From positions 1,054,001 to 1,118,000 of the forward strand of contig BSNO01000003.1 of NCBI GenBank assembly GCA_030160035.1: a stretch of 64,000 nucleotides of DNA. Direction: 5' to 3'. Position numbers and translations under genes: made by a program. The notes beneath the pieces are model-generated. The model saw only the letters and a program-made list of their open reading frames with translations. It was not told the DNA's origin and did not search any database. This DNA comes from Rhizobium albus. GTDB lineage: Bacteria; Pseudomonadota; Alphaproteobacteria; Rhizobiales; Rhizobiaceae. Below are positions 38,385 to 46,562 of this stretch, piece by piece; position 1 is the first letter of the stretch; every line of letters starts with the position of its first letter.

Positions 38385-38965
38385 TCGGTCACCACATGCT
38401 TCAACCCGGCCCGGAAATAATCATAGCCGGTGTAGATCGTGATTAGCGCCGCGGCCCACAGCAGCGCGATGCCGAGCTCGGTGGTATAGGGCAGGATCTT
38501 GTCGCCCGCAGGGCCGGCGAGAAGGAAGGCAAGCGCGACCATCTGGATTGTCGTCTTCCACTTGGCGATGCGCGTGACGGGCACGGACACCTTCAGGGCT
38601 GCCAGATATTCGCGAAGGCCCGAAACGAGAATCTCACGGCAGAGAATGGTGATCGCCGCCCAGATCGTCCAGCCGGCGATCGTGCCGTCCGCCGCCATCA
38701 GCAACAGCACGGACGCAACGAGCAGCTTGTCGGCAATGGGATCGAGCATGCGGCCGATATTGGACGACTGATCCCAAAGGCGCGCAAGATAACCGTCGAG
38801 CCAGTCCGTGAGCGAGGCGATGACGAAGAGCACGAGCGCCGACCATCGCGCAAAATCCGACCCGTGCAGCCGGCCTTCGACGAAGAAGCACAGGACGATC
38901 AGCGGCACCGCCAGGATGCGACCGTAGGTCAAAAGATTTGGGATGTTGTAGACCGGCGAGGCCAT
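38381..38965 (-). CDS. pgsA: CDP-diacylglycerol-glycerol-3-phosphate 3-phosphatidyltransferase
   Basis: PgsA makes phosphatidylglycerol phosphate, precursor of phosphatidylglycerol and cardiolipin. From ATG at 38965 (GAAGGTGA before it) the protein has 194 residues with about four to five transmembrane segments. The CDP-alcohol phosphotransferase motif reads D-G-x2-A-R-x8-G-x3-D-x3-D (DWLDGYLARLWDQSSNIGRMLDPIADK). An in-frame extension of 32 residues upstream is rejected. It heads the pgsA-moaD-moaE unit. Confidence 0.95.
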   Translation of the reverse strand: MASPVYNIPNLLTYGRILAVPLIVLCFFVEGRLHGSDFARWSALVLFVIASLTDWLDGYLARLWDQSSNIGRMLDPIADKLLVASVLLLMAADGTIAGWTIWAAITILCREILVSGLREYLAALKVSVPVTRIAKWKTTIQMVALAFLLAGPAGDKILPYTTELGIALLWAAALITIYTGYDYFRAGLKHVVTE

Positions 38966-39191
38966 GGTCACCTTCGATTTCAAAGTGGTGCCAGATGAAC
39001 GGTCGATAGCCATGGCGTCAACCTCCATTTTGTCCCAACTGGACCGCGTCGGCCCAACCATCGCAGAGCTGCGCGACGGACTGATGAATCATTCGTAACC
39101 GAGCCCGCCGCATTTCAAACGATTGTTTCGGCGGTTTCTAAAGAAGAACGCGCTAAACACCCGGCCGATCGATCTGACATGGAGAATAGTA

Positions 39192-39722
39192 ATGATCGGA
39201 GCTCTTATCGGCTACAGGCAGCCACAGGCTTCATCGTCGCAGCAATCGTCCCCACCTTCACAGTCCGCCAACGCATCGACGCAGACTTCTGGCTCCTCCG
39301 CTCCCTCGACGGTGAGCAGCGCTGGCTCGGCGCCGGCTGCATCGTCGCCGACCGCCGGTGCATCCACGACGCCGTCGCCCACAGCTTCGACGCGAGCGGC
39401 GGGCACCTCGTCATCGGCGCCGAACGGAAGGCCGCTGGAAAGCACCTCCGCTGCGTCGTCAAGGGACAGTCTCCCAGCGACGTCCCGCGCATCGAGTGCG
39501 AGTGCAGAACGCGGCTTCACCAGGCTTGAGCCGCTGCCGACCGAACAAACCGTGCGGGATCCCCGTGCTGCAGCTCTTGCCGTTCTTGAAGCCATGCGGC
39601 TCGACAGCATGATCGGCAGCCTCGGCCAGGCAGGCGACGCCGATGCCGGAGCGAAAGACGACGGTTTCCAGGCACTGGTTGCCAAGCAGAGCGAGATCGC
39701 ACGCCGCTACGCCGAGTTCTGA
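39192..39722 (+). CDS. Ser/Ala/Thr-rich hypothetical protein
   Basis: The protein has 176 residues from ATG at 39192, preceded by GGAG 7 bases upstream. Residues 10-105 are low-complexity Ser, Ala, Thr and Pro. The C-terminal 65 residues look ordered (TRLEPLPTEQTVRDPRAAALAVLEAMRLDS..., ending IARRYAEF). No signal peptide, membrane segment or known domain is visible. Several frames are open here, so the call depends on the ribosome binding site and the ordered C-terminus. It diverges from pgsA and converges on uvrC. Confidence 0.6.
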   Translation: MIGALIGYRQPQASSSQQSSPPSQSANASTQTSGSSAPSTVSSAGSAPAASSPTAGASTTPSPTASTRAAGTSSSAPNGRPLESTSAASSRDSLPATSRASSASAERGFTRLEPLPTEQTVRDPRAAALAVLEAMRLDSMIGSLGQAGDADAGAKDDGFQALVAKQSEIARRYAEF

Positions 39723-39727
39723 TGCTG

Positions 39728-39760
39728 AAAAAGCTTCCGGCGCTACCGGGCGCCGGAAGC
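39728..39760 (-). terminator. terminator overlapping the uvrC 3' end
   Basis: A perfect 11-bp stem GCTTCCGGCGC/GCGCCGGAAGC with a 6-base loop is followed on the minus strand by five T. The right arm lies within the last uvrC codons, and the stop codon is in the loop. Confidence 0.85.
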
Positions 39761-41905
39761 ATCCGGGTGGAAGTGGTTGTAGATCGAGATCGCCATCGCT
39801 TCTGAAATCCCGTCGACTGCGCGCAGATCCGTCAATGCCGCGCGCGAAACCGCCTTGGCCGTCCCGAAATGATGAAGCAGCGCGCGCTTGCGCGCCGGGC
39901 CGATGCCGCCGATCTCGTCCAGCGGGTTCTTCACCATTTCCTTCTTGCGCCGCTGGCGGTGCGAGCCGATGGCGAAGCGATGCGCCTCGTCGCGCAATCG
40001 CTGCAGGAAATAAAGCACCGGATCGCGCGGCGGCAGGGTAAAAGGCTGCTTGCCTTCCATGAAGAAGCGCTCGCGCCCGGCCTCACGGTCCATGCCCTTG
40101 GCAACGCCGATCGCCGTCACCTTGTCCCTGATGCCGAGCGAAGCCAGAATTTCCCGCACGGCCGTCATCTGTCCCTGGCCGCCATCGATGAGGATGAGAT
40201 CGGGCCAGGCGGGCAGCGGCGCATCAGTGTCGTCGTCACCCGACGACTGGTCCGTGGCGGTTTCCAGCGGATGCTCCTTGATCAACCGCGAGAAGCGCCG
40301 CTCCATCACCTCCCGCATCATGCCGAAGTCGTCGCCCGGCGTGATGTCGGTCGAGCGGATATTGAACTTGCGGTAGTGGTTCTTCGCAAACCCCTCGGGG
40401 CCGGCGACGATCATCGCGCCAACGGCGTTGGTGCCCATGATGTGTGAGTTGTCGTAGACTTCGACCCGTCGCGGCTTACGCTCGAGGCCGAATGTCTCCT
40501 GAATGCCCTGTAGCAACCGGGCTTGCGAGGCCGTTTCCGCAATCTGCCGTCCATGAGCTTCGCGGGCGTTGCTGAGCGCGTGGTCCACGAGCTCCTTCTT
40601 CTCCCCGCGCTGCGGCACCGAAATTGCGATCTTGCGCTCGCCTTTGAGCGACAATGCTTCCGCAATCAGCGATTGTTCCTCGACCTCTTCGGACAGCAGA
40701 ATCTGCTTCGGGATCGGCTTGTCGTCGTAGAACTGGGACATGAATGCCCCGAGGATCTCGCCGGCGGAAAGCTGCGGGTCGGCCTTGGGGAAATAGGCCC
40801 GATTGCCCCAATTCTGGCCGGTGCGAAAGAAGAACACCTGAATGCAGGCAAGCCCACCCGCGAGATGGATGGCAAAGATATCCGCCTCGTCGACAGAGCG
40901 GGGGTTGATGCCCTGGTGGCTCTGCACATGGCTGAGCGCCGACAAACGGTCGCGGAACACGGCCGCGCGCTCGAAATCGAGATCTTCCGATGCCTGCTGC
41001 ATGGCCTGCGAGATGTGCGACTTCACCTTCTGGCTCTTGCCGGAAAGAAAATCCTCCGCTTCCTGCACGAGCTCGGCGTAGTCCGGCAGGCTGATCTCGC
41101 CGGTGCAAGGGCCCGAGCATCGCTTGATCTGGTAGAGCAGGCACGGCCGTGTCCGGCCCTCATAGACAGAGTCCGTGCAGGTTCTGAGGAGGAATGCGCG
41201 CTGCAGCGCGTTGATCGTACGGCCCACCGCGCCCGCCGATGCGAACGGCCCGAAATATTCGCCTTTGCGCGCACGCGCGCCGCGGTGCTTGAAGATGGCC
41301 GGTGCCGGGTGATCCCCGGTCACCAGAATATAGGGAAACGACTTGTCGTCCCGCAGCAACACATTGAAACGCGGCCGCAAGCGCTTGATCAGATTCGCTT
41401 CCAGCAGAAGCGCTTCTGTCTCGGTCCGCGTGGTGACGAATTCCATATGCGCGGTTTCGCGCACCATGCGGGCGATGCGATTGGAATGAACGCGGCCCTG
41501 AGCATAGTTCGCGACGCGCTTCTTCAGGCTGCGCGCCTTGCCGACATAAAGCACGTCGCCCTTGGCGTTGAACATCCGGTACACGCCAGGCCCGTTCGGC
41601 AGCCGCTTGACGAATGCCTGGATGACATCCGGCCCCTGCAGCCCGGGCTCAGGCTTGGTCAACGCCTCCCAATCGATCGCGGGGCCACTTTCCTGCGCAA
41701 CCGCTTCGACCTCATCCGTCTCCGAGTCGAGGTCTTCGTCGGGCAGGGAATCAGGCGAGATATCCGCATCCGCGATCGTCGAGAAATCGAGCGCATCCAC
41801 GTCGATCCCGATGTCTTCCGCCGGCATGCGCGGCGACAACCCACGCGCAGCCTTGCGTTTGAACAGGTTGCGGGGCGCGGACTTCTTGGCTGGCTCCTCG
41901 GTCAC
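39743..41905 (-). CDS. uvrC: excinuclease ABC subunit C
   Basis: UvrC makes the two incisions in nucleotide excision repair. The 720-residue protein has a long acidic N-terminal extension (about 1-92) before the GIY-YIG nuclease (GVYR at 107-110, YVGKA at 120-124). A cysteine-containing region, the UVR motif around 290-325, the RNase H-like UvrC domain with YDNSHIMG and [10 protein letters not shown], and tandem helix-hairpin-helix motifs at the C-terminus follow. E. coli UvrC lacks such an extension and has 610 residues. The gene ends in its own terminator. Confidence 0.97.
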   Translation of the reverse strand: MTEEPAKKSAPRNLFKRKAARGLSPRMPAEDIGIDVDALDFSTIADADISPDSLPDEDLDSETDEVEAVAQESGPAIDWEALTKPEPGLQGPDVIQAFVKRLPNGPGVYRMFNAKGDVLYVGKARSLKKRVANYAQGRVHSNRIARMVRETAHMEFVTTRTETEALLLEANLIKRLRPRFNVLLRDDKSFPYILVTGDHPAPAIFKHRGARARKGEYFGPFASAGAVGRTINALQRAFLLRTCTDSVYEGRTRPCLLYQIKRCSGPCTGEISLPDYAELVQEAEDFLSGKSQKVKSHISQAMQQASEDLDFERAAVFRDRLSALSHVQSHQGINPRSVDEADIFAIHLAGGLACIQVFFFRTGQNWGNRAYFPKADPQLSAGEILGAFMSQFYDDKPIPKQILLSEEVEEQSLIAEALSLKGERKIAISVPQRGEKKELVDHALSNAREAHGRQIAETASQARLLQGIQETFGLERKPRRVEVYDNSHIMGTNAVGAMIVAGPEGFAKNHYRKFNIRSTDITPGDDFGMMREVMERRFSRLIKEHPLETATDQSSGDDDTDAPLPAWPDLILIDGGQGQMTAVREILASLGIRDKVTAIGVAKGMDREAGRERFFMEGKQPFTLPPRDPVLYFLQRLRDEAHRFAIGSHRQRRKKEMVKNPLDEIGGIGPARKRALLHHFGTAKAVSRAALTDLRAVDGISEAMAISIYNHFHPDASGAR

Positions 41906-41921
41906 AATGGCACTCTGTCTG

Positions 41922-42689
41922 TTATTCCCTGGCGTTCACGACGTCCGGCGTTTCCCATGCGAGATGCTGGCCACCGTCGAGCGCGATCATCTGGCCCGTG
42001 ATGGACGGCGTGTCGAACAGATAGCGGATTGTGCGACCGAAATCAGGCAGATCCGGGCCGTATCCCAAGGGAACGCTTTGTGCCTGGGCGGCAAAGTCGG
42101 CAGCATCCTGCCGCTCATTGGCAAGCGTCGGGCCCGGACCGATGGCGTTGACGCGGATCCCCCGCGGCGCAAAAGCCTGTGCCATCGTCTGCGTCGCGGT
42201 CCACAGCGCCGATTTGGACAGCGTGTAGGAAAAGAACCGCGGCGTGAGCGCCCATACGCGCTGGTCGATGATGTTGACGATGAGACCGCCATTGTTCCCG
42301 GCGCTGCCGGCGAAAGCGGCCGAGATCGCCAAAGGCGCTTTGACATGCACGGCGAAGTGGCGGTCGAAGGAGGTTTCGTCGAAACGATCCGCTTCGTCGG
42401 CTACGAAAACCGAGGCATTGTTGATGACGACGCCGATTGGCCCGATGGCGGATTGCGCCTTGTGAAGAAGTTCAGCCGCCTCAAGCGGTACTTCCAGGTT
42501 GGCCGTGACTGCGGCAGCCACTGCCCCATTCTGCCTTAATGTGGCAGCGAGCGTTTCAGCGTCCTCTGCGTTTCTGTTGGCGTGTATCGCTACGGCGAAG
42601 CCGGCTTCTGCCAGATCGGTGGCGATAGCGCGTCCTATTCGTCGTGCAGCGCCCGTGACCAGCACGGCCTTGGGGGGGATGACTGTCAT
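41922..42689 (-). CDS. SDR family oxidoreductase, pteridine-reductase-like
   Basis: The protein has 255 residues from ATG at 42689. The motif TGAARRIG with RR in the cofactor loop and NNAS at the usual NNAG position resemble FolM/pteridine reductase-type SDRs, which reduce dihydromonapterin or dihydrofolate. The catalytic YTLSK is present. A molybdopterin-synthesis neighbourhood is suggestive of pterin chemistry but not proof. It is 16 bases upstream of uvrC on the same strand. The SDR fold is sure, the substrate inferred. Confidence 0.85.
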   Translation of the reverse strand: MTVIPPKAVLVTGAARRIGRAIATDLAEAGFAVAIHANRNAEDAETLAATLRQNGAVAAAVTANLEVPLEAAELLHKAQSAIGPIGVVINNASVFVADEADRFDETSFDRHFAVHVKAPLAISAAFAGSAGNNGGLIVNIIDQRVWALTPRFFSYTLSKSALWTATQTMAQAFAPRGIRVNAIGPGPTLANERQDAADFAAQAQSVPLGYGPDLPDFGRTIRYLFDTPSITGQMIALDGGQHLAWETPDVVNARE

Positions 42690-43028
42690 GAAGCTCTCGG
42701 TGACCCCGCGCGAAGCCCTGATTTCCAGGGGGTTCCGGCAAATTGTGTGATTATGTTGCAACAGTGCGGATATAGAAAATCGGGGCCAGGAACAAAGGGG
42801 CCGCGCAGGCTTTTTATCGGCAGTCGCATGAATGTGGAATTCGAGACAACCGCTCCTGTTGCATAATTGCAGCACCGCAAGGTGATTGGAGGCTGGCCAC
42901 TGAATCTCCACATTCCGGCTTAGACGCCGCCGCATTCGAGGGTCATTCAGGCCCTGCTAGGGCGGGGCAAGAACGATAAACGTCCACCCGTTCGCCATGC
43001 GACCGGAAATTGTATTAGGAGAAGTAAA
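42690..43028. promoter_or_regulatory. 339-base divergent region with two TGTTGC-type inverted repeats
   Basis: No gene is seen. It separates the minus-strand SDR from the plus-strand porin-like gene. The perfect palindrome TGTTGCAACA lies at 42754-42763, and TGTTGC-N6-GCAGCA at 42857-42874. The shared TGTTGC half-site suggests one regulator. CATAAT within the second repeat could be a -10 for the barrel gene. An AGGAG site precedes the barrel start. Confidence 0.4.
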
Positions 43029-43697
43029 ATGCGTGCACTTAAATTGGCTGGTCTGGCCACGGCAATGGTTCTTCCGCTTACGGCTGGCGCCTTTGCAGCC
43101 GACGCCATCATGGCTCCGCCGTCCCCGCCGCCGGCAGCAGCGCCAGTTCAAGCTGCACCTGTGCAGCTCTGGACCGGTCCTTACGCCGGTGTGTTCCTGG
43201 GCTACAACTGGGGTGACCACGAAGACATCATCGGCGATGACTCCGACGGCATCTCTGGCGGTGCATACGCTGGTTACAACTACCAGTTCGACAACTTCGT
43301 TGTCGGTGCTGAAGCCGATCTCGGCTACTCCGACGTCAGCGGCGACGGCATTGCCAGCGTTGCTGGTGTGACCACCGCTCGCGAAGGCGAAATGGGCCTG
43401 TTCGGTTCGGTCCGTGCACGTGCCGGTGTGGCCTTCAACCCGTTCCTCATCTACGCAACGGGCGGTGTGGCTGTAGCTGACATCGAGTACAACCAGTTCG
43501 ACGGCAGCGACTCCTCCACGGCAGTCGGCTACACCGTTGGTGGTGGCGTTGAAGGCATGGTCACCGACAACATCACGGCTCGTCTCGAGTACCGTTACAC
43601 CGACTACGGCAGCGACGACTACAACATCAACGGCAACTCGTTCTCGTCGGCTTACGACGAGCACAGCGTCCGCGCTGGTGTAGGCTTCAAGTTCTAA
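43029..43697 (+). CDS. outer-membrane beta-barrel protein, Omp25/Omp31 family
   Basis: The 222-residue protein has a signal peptide (cleavage after GAFA, about residue 23), a short Pro/Ala-rich linker, then eight likely beta strands starting WTGPYAGVFLGYNWG and ending in the aromatic HSVRAGVGFKF typical for outer-membrane insertion. It matches the Omp25/31-type porin-like family abundant in Brucella and rhizobia. The codon choice is narrower than in neighbours (many GGT, GTT and GCT), and the AGGAG site and strong terminator point to high expression. It is a structural or adhesion/porin component; no transport role is proven. Confidence 0.92.
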   Translation: MRALKLAGLATAMVLPLTAGAFAADAIMAPPSPPPAAAPVQAAPVQLWTGPYAGVFLGYNWGDHEDIIGDDSDGISGGAYAGYNYQFDNFVVGAEADLGYSDVSGDGIASVAGVTTAREGEMGLFGSVRARAGVAFNPFLIYATGGVAVADIEYNQFDGSDSSTAVGYTVGGGVEGMVTDNITARLEYRYTDYGSDDYNINGNSFSSAYDEHSVRAGVGFKF

Positions 43698-43732
43698 GCC
43701 GATCGATCGAAACTGCTTTCGAGCGGTTAGAG

Positions 43733-43768
43733 AGCCGGGGTGCCTTGCGCGCCCCGGCTTTTTCTTTT
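43733..43768 (+). terminator. rho-independent terminator of the barrel gene
   Basis: Stem AGCCGGGG/CCCCGGCT with an 11-base loop is followed by TTTTTCTTTT. It lies 35 bases past the stop. Confidence 0.92.
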
Positions 43769-43802
43769 GCCCGCGAGGGGATTGCCGAGGAAAAAGTCGC
43801 CG

Positions 43803-44396
43803 TTACTGCGGCTTCAGCCGCGCATAGTCGGCAAAGAACGTCTCGAACTTCTTCGGCCAGTTCTTCAGCTTCGGCCGGCCGCGCTCCCACTTTCCTTCAA
43901 AACGCAGGGACAGGTAGCCAAGCAGAGCTGCTAGCGCGAAATGGCCGCCATTCAGCGACTTGGTCGTGCGCGGCAGGTTCGCTTCGAGATGATCGAGCGC
44001 CCGCTCCACCTTCTTCCACTGCTTGTCGATCCACTCCTGGTGCACCTTTTCCTCCGGGCGGAAGCGCCGCTCATAGACCATGGCGAGCAGGCAATCGCAG
44101 GTGCCGTCGCAAAGCGCTTCCAGCACGTCCACCTCGGTGCGCTTTGCCGGATTGCGCGGATAGAGCTTGCGCCCTGTCTCGCGGTCAATGAACTGCATGA
44201 TCGCGCGGCTGTCGAACACGGCATTGCCGTCGTCGGTCAGGAGAAGGGGGATCTTGCCGAGCGGGTTGTTGACGACGAGTTCGGCCGGTTCCGCATTCGT
44301 GTCGGTCAGCACGCTTTCGAAGGACAAGCCCGCATAGGTCGCGGCCATACGCACTTTGGCCGAATAGGGCGAGGCGGGTGAAACGAGGATACGCAA
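43803..44396 (-). CDS. glutathione S-transferase
   Basis: This 197-residue GST most likely starts at TTG 44396 (RILVSPASPYSAKVRMAA); a TTG two codons upstream is also possible. AAGAAGGA lies about 9 bases before. S10, P11 and S13 replace the catalytic tyrosine of classical GSTs, and NNPLGKIPLLL and FDSRAIMQFID form the glutathione site. The C-terminal domain is basic and helical. It converges on the barrel gene. The substrate is unknown. Confidence 0.9.
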   Translation of the reverse strand: MRILVSPASPYSAKVRMAATYAGLSFESVLTDTNAEPAELVVNNPLGKIPLLLTDDGNAVFDSRAIMQFIDRETGRKLYPRNPAKRTEVDVLEALCDGTCDCLLAMVYERRFRPEEKVHQEWIDKQWKKVERALDHLEANLPRTTKSLNGGHFALAALLGYLSLRFEGKWERGRPKLKNWPKKFETFFADYARLKPQ

Positions 44397-44429
44397 GGGC
44401 AAACGTCCTTCTTCTGGATAATGGAAAGG

Positions 44430-45083
44430 CTACCTGGCTGGCACCTCGATGAGGCGCTGGCGGCAGCCGCGGGCATCGACCTCGCGACACGCGCGAAAAT
44501 CGAGATCTTTGGTAAGGCAGATGCGGACTTCGTCCAGCGCGCCGGCTGAACAGGTCGCCGCGATACCACCCTCGGACAGTCCGGGATTGGCGTTGAGAAA
44601 GCTGGTTTCCACATCCGCAGGCGAGAGGCTGACCGGGCCGCGCCCATCGAGCTCGTCTGGAATCTGGACGCGCTCATACGCGTCGCGGGTCAGTTCCAGA
44701 TAATCCTCGGGAGACAATCCCGTGCAGGAGCCATGCTTGCGCCATTGATGGCCGATCAGGCCCATGCTCGGCATGATGTCGAAATAGTCCTGTCCGAGTT
44801 CGCGCGGAACCCGGTCGTCATGGCGGGTTGCGCAGAATTCGGGGAAACCCTGCTCATATTGCGGCCAAAGGCCGTGCACGATGAAGCCGAAATCGGCATT
44901 CGATCCGCATTGCTGACGATTGTCGCGACCATCGAGCGCGCAGAATGTCGGGGACCAGGAGAGAGACAGGACGTAGAAATCGAAGTCGCCCGCACGATCC
45001 TGAGCCACTGCCGGTGCGAGCTGCAGTCCTGCGGCAAAGAGTGCAGCATAGAGGGCGTGTCGGAGCGAAGAGGCGAGCCTCAC
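44430..45083 (-). CDS. secreted ribonuclease T2 family protein
   Basis: From GTG at 45083 the protein has 217 residues. A signal peptide ends about APAVAQ (residue 28). The CAS I motif FIVHGLWPQY gives H70, and CAS II reads HQWRKHGSC with H112 and H117. The classic CAS II has HEW; the glutamate is glutamine here. Paired cysteines suggest disulfides and periplasmic or outside location. RNase T2 enzymes degrade RNA for nutrient recovery. The GTG overlaps the upstream gene stop in GTGA. Confidence 0.92.
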   Translation of the reverse strand: MRLASSLRHALYAALFAAGLQLAPAVAQDRAGDFDFYVLSLSWSPTFCALDGRDNRQQCGSNADFGFIVHGLWPQYEQGFPEFCATRHDDRVPRELGQDYFDIMPSMGLIGHQWRKHGSCTGLSPEDYLELTRDAYERVQIPDELDGRGPVSLSPADVETSFLNANPGLSEGGIAATCSAGALDEVRICLTKDLDFRACREVDARGCRQRLIEVPAR

Positions 45084-45517
45084 CGCAGAGACGCGCAGGT
45101 CGCTCCATAGACATAGAGCGGGTCGAGACCGGCAACGCAGGATTCGACGTTGTCGCCGATCGCGCCAGCAAAGCCCATGTGAGTCTCGATGAGATACCAG
45201 GTCGTCCGGGTCGTGTTGTCGTTGAGATTGGCCGTTGCACGGCAATAATGGCGCTCGATCAGGTTGCGCTCGGTACGAGGCTCATAGCGCGTATAGGTGA
45301 TGTTGGAGAAATCGTTGATCGAGAGACCGCGCTTCAGGAGATTGGCATCGGCATAATCGAAGCGCTCGACGACGCGCGTCAGCACTTTGTGCTCGTTGCA
45401 GATCGTGACCGGCGCGGCGATCGCGGCGGGACCCATCAGATAGTCCGCGGCGCTGGCCGGGATGGACGCCGTCGCGACGGTGAGAAGCGCAAGAGCGCAT
45501 TTGGCGACAGACTTCAT
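45080..45517 (-). CDS. small exported cysteine-containing protein coupled to RNase T2
   Basis: The 145-residue protein starts at ATG 45517, with CAGGAG 9 bases upstream. A signal peptide ends at IPASA (about residue 23). The mature part has four cysteines (C40, C92, C127, C141), enough for two disulfides, and is otherwise a mixed soluble domain. I do not recognise the family. Its stop overlaps the RNase T2 start, so the two exported proteins are probably made in a fixed ratio. A chaperone, inhibitor or substrate-binding partner for the RNase is possible but unproven. Confidence 0.75.
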   Translation of the reverse strand: MKSVAKCALALLTVATASIPASAADYLMGPAAIAAPVTICNEHKVLTRVVERFDYADANLLKRGLSINDFSNITYTRYEPRTERNLIERHYCRATANLNDNTTRTTWYLIETHMGFAGAIGDNVESCVAGLDPLYVYGATCASLR

Positions 45518-45614
45518 CGAGGCAAACTCCTGAACGTTTTGCAATTTCGGCGAAGAATGGTTGCGGCCATGCCACGCGTCAAGGTGAAAGCGCGGTCGAA
45601 GAGCCGTTTTCGCG

Positions 45615-46481
45615 TCACTGTTGCGGGCTTGCCGTCACCGGCTGAAGCCGTTTCAAGCGGAACCCGGCTCCTTCACCTTCGGCCAGAACCTTGGTCAACC
45701 ACGGCAGCAACGCATCCAGTTCGTTTTCGAGCGTGAAGGGCGGGTTGACGATGACGAGGCCGGAGCCGTTGAGGCCCTTTTCGGTTCGTGGATCGCGCAC
45801 CCAGAGTTCTGCGCAAAGGACATCCTCAATGCCGAGCGCTTCGATCCGGCGGTGGAAGGCTTCGACGGCCGCGTCCTTCTTCAGCGGATACCACAGGCAA
45901 TAGGTGCCGCCCCGCCACCGGCGGATGGCGCGGGCAAGGCCGTCGGTCATGCGCTCGAATTCGCCTTCCTGCTCGAAGGGCGGATCGATCAGCACGAGGC
46001 CGCGCTTTTCTTTGGGCGGCACATGGGCGCCCAGTGCCAGCCAGCCATCGAGCGCAATGACGCGCGTCTGGAAATCACCGGCAAAGACCAATCGCAGGGT
46101 TTCGGCATCCGAGGGGTGCAGTTCGATCGCCGACAGCCTATCCTGTGGGCGAAAGAGCATGCGTGCGATTTTCGGCGAACCGGGGTAGTGCGTGACGCCG
46201 CTCTCGGGGTTCAACGCCCGCACCTGGTCGAGATAGGGCGCGATCAGCGGCGCGATCTCGACCGGCACATCCGCATCGAGAAGGCGGCCGATGCCGCCGA
46301 TCCACTCGCCGGTTCGCTGCGCTTCGTTGGAGGTGAGATCATAGAGCCCGATGCCCGCATGGGTATCGATGACGCGAAAAGCCTTGTCCTTGGCCTTCAG
46401 ATACGCGACCAGCCGCGCAAGCACGATGTGCTTGAGGACATCGGCGAAATTGCCTGCGTGATAGATGTGACGGTAATTCAT
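45615..46481 (-). CDS. rlmJ: 23S rRNA (adenine-2030-N6)-methyltransferase RlmJ
   Basis: RlmJ methylates A2030 of 23S rRNA. The 288-residue protein starts NYRHIYHAGNFADVLKHIVL, the family signature, has the cofactor region VIDTHAGIGLYDL near 38-50, and the catalytic DPPF in VLIDPPFEQEGEF. The long antisense frame on the other strand is a GC artefact. It is divergent from the molybdenum oxidoreductase gene with an 81-base gap. Confidence 0.95.
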   Translation of the reverse strand: MNYRHIYHAGNFADVLKHIVLARLVAYLKAKDKAFRVIDTHAGIGLYDLTSNEAQRTGEWIGGIGRLLDADVPVEIAPLIAPYLDQVRALNPESGVTHYPGSPKIARMLFRPQDRLSAIELHPSDAETLRLVFAGDFQTRVIALDGWLALGAHVPPKEKRGLVLIDPPFEQEGEFERMTDGLARAIRRWRGGTYCLWYPLKKDAAVEAFHRRIEALGIEDVLCAELWVRDPRTEKGLNGSGLVIVNPPFTLENELDALLPWLTKVLAEGEGAGFRLKRLQPVTASPQQ

Positions 46482-46526
46482 GGGCGCGTTCTAAAGCGAT
46501 CGAGATGCATGCGTCACGGGAATTGT

Positions 46527-46556
46527 TTGGTTCCGTTCCCCGCATCGCATTATAGA
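46527..46556 (+). promoter_or_regulatory. candidate promoter of the molybdopterin oxidoreductase gene
   Basis: TTGGTT (46527-46532) and TATAGA (46551-46556) are 18 bases apart. The -10 lies 6 bases before the ATG, so a transcript would have almost no leader and could not use the GAGAAGG site. That argues for caution. Confidence 0.3.
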
Positions 46557-46562
46557 GAAGGC

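Noticed and set aside
39212-39685. 157-residue minus-strand frame opposite the Ser-rich gene
   Set aside because: No ribosome binding site; its Ala/Asp/Gly-rich composition is that expected from the opposite strand. The plus-strand frame has a better start.
45621-46562. Long in-frame extension that would make the molybdenum enzyme 1024 residues
   Set aside because: The extension is antisense to rlmJ, has no enzyme-like sequence, and ATG 46563 has a ribosome binding site and begins the Fe-S domain.
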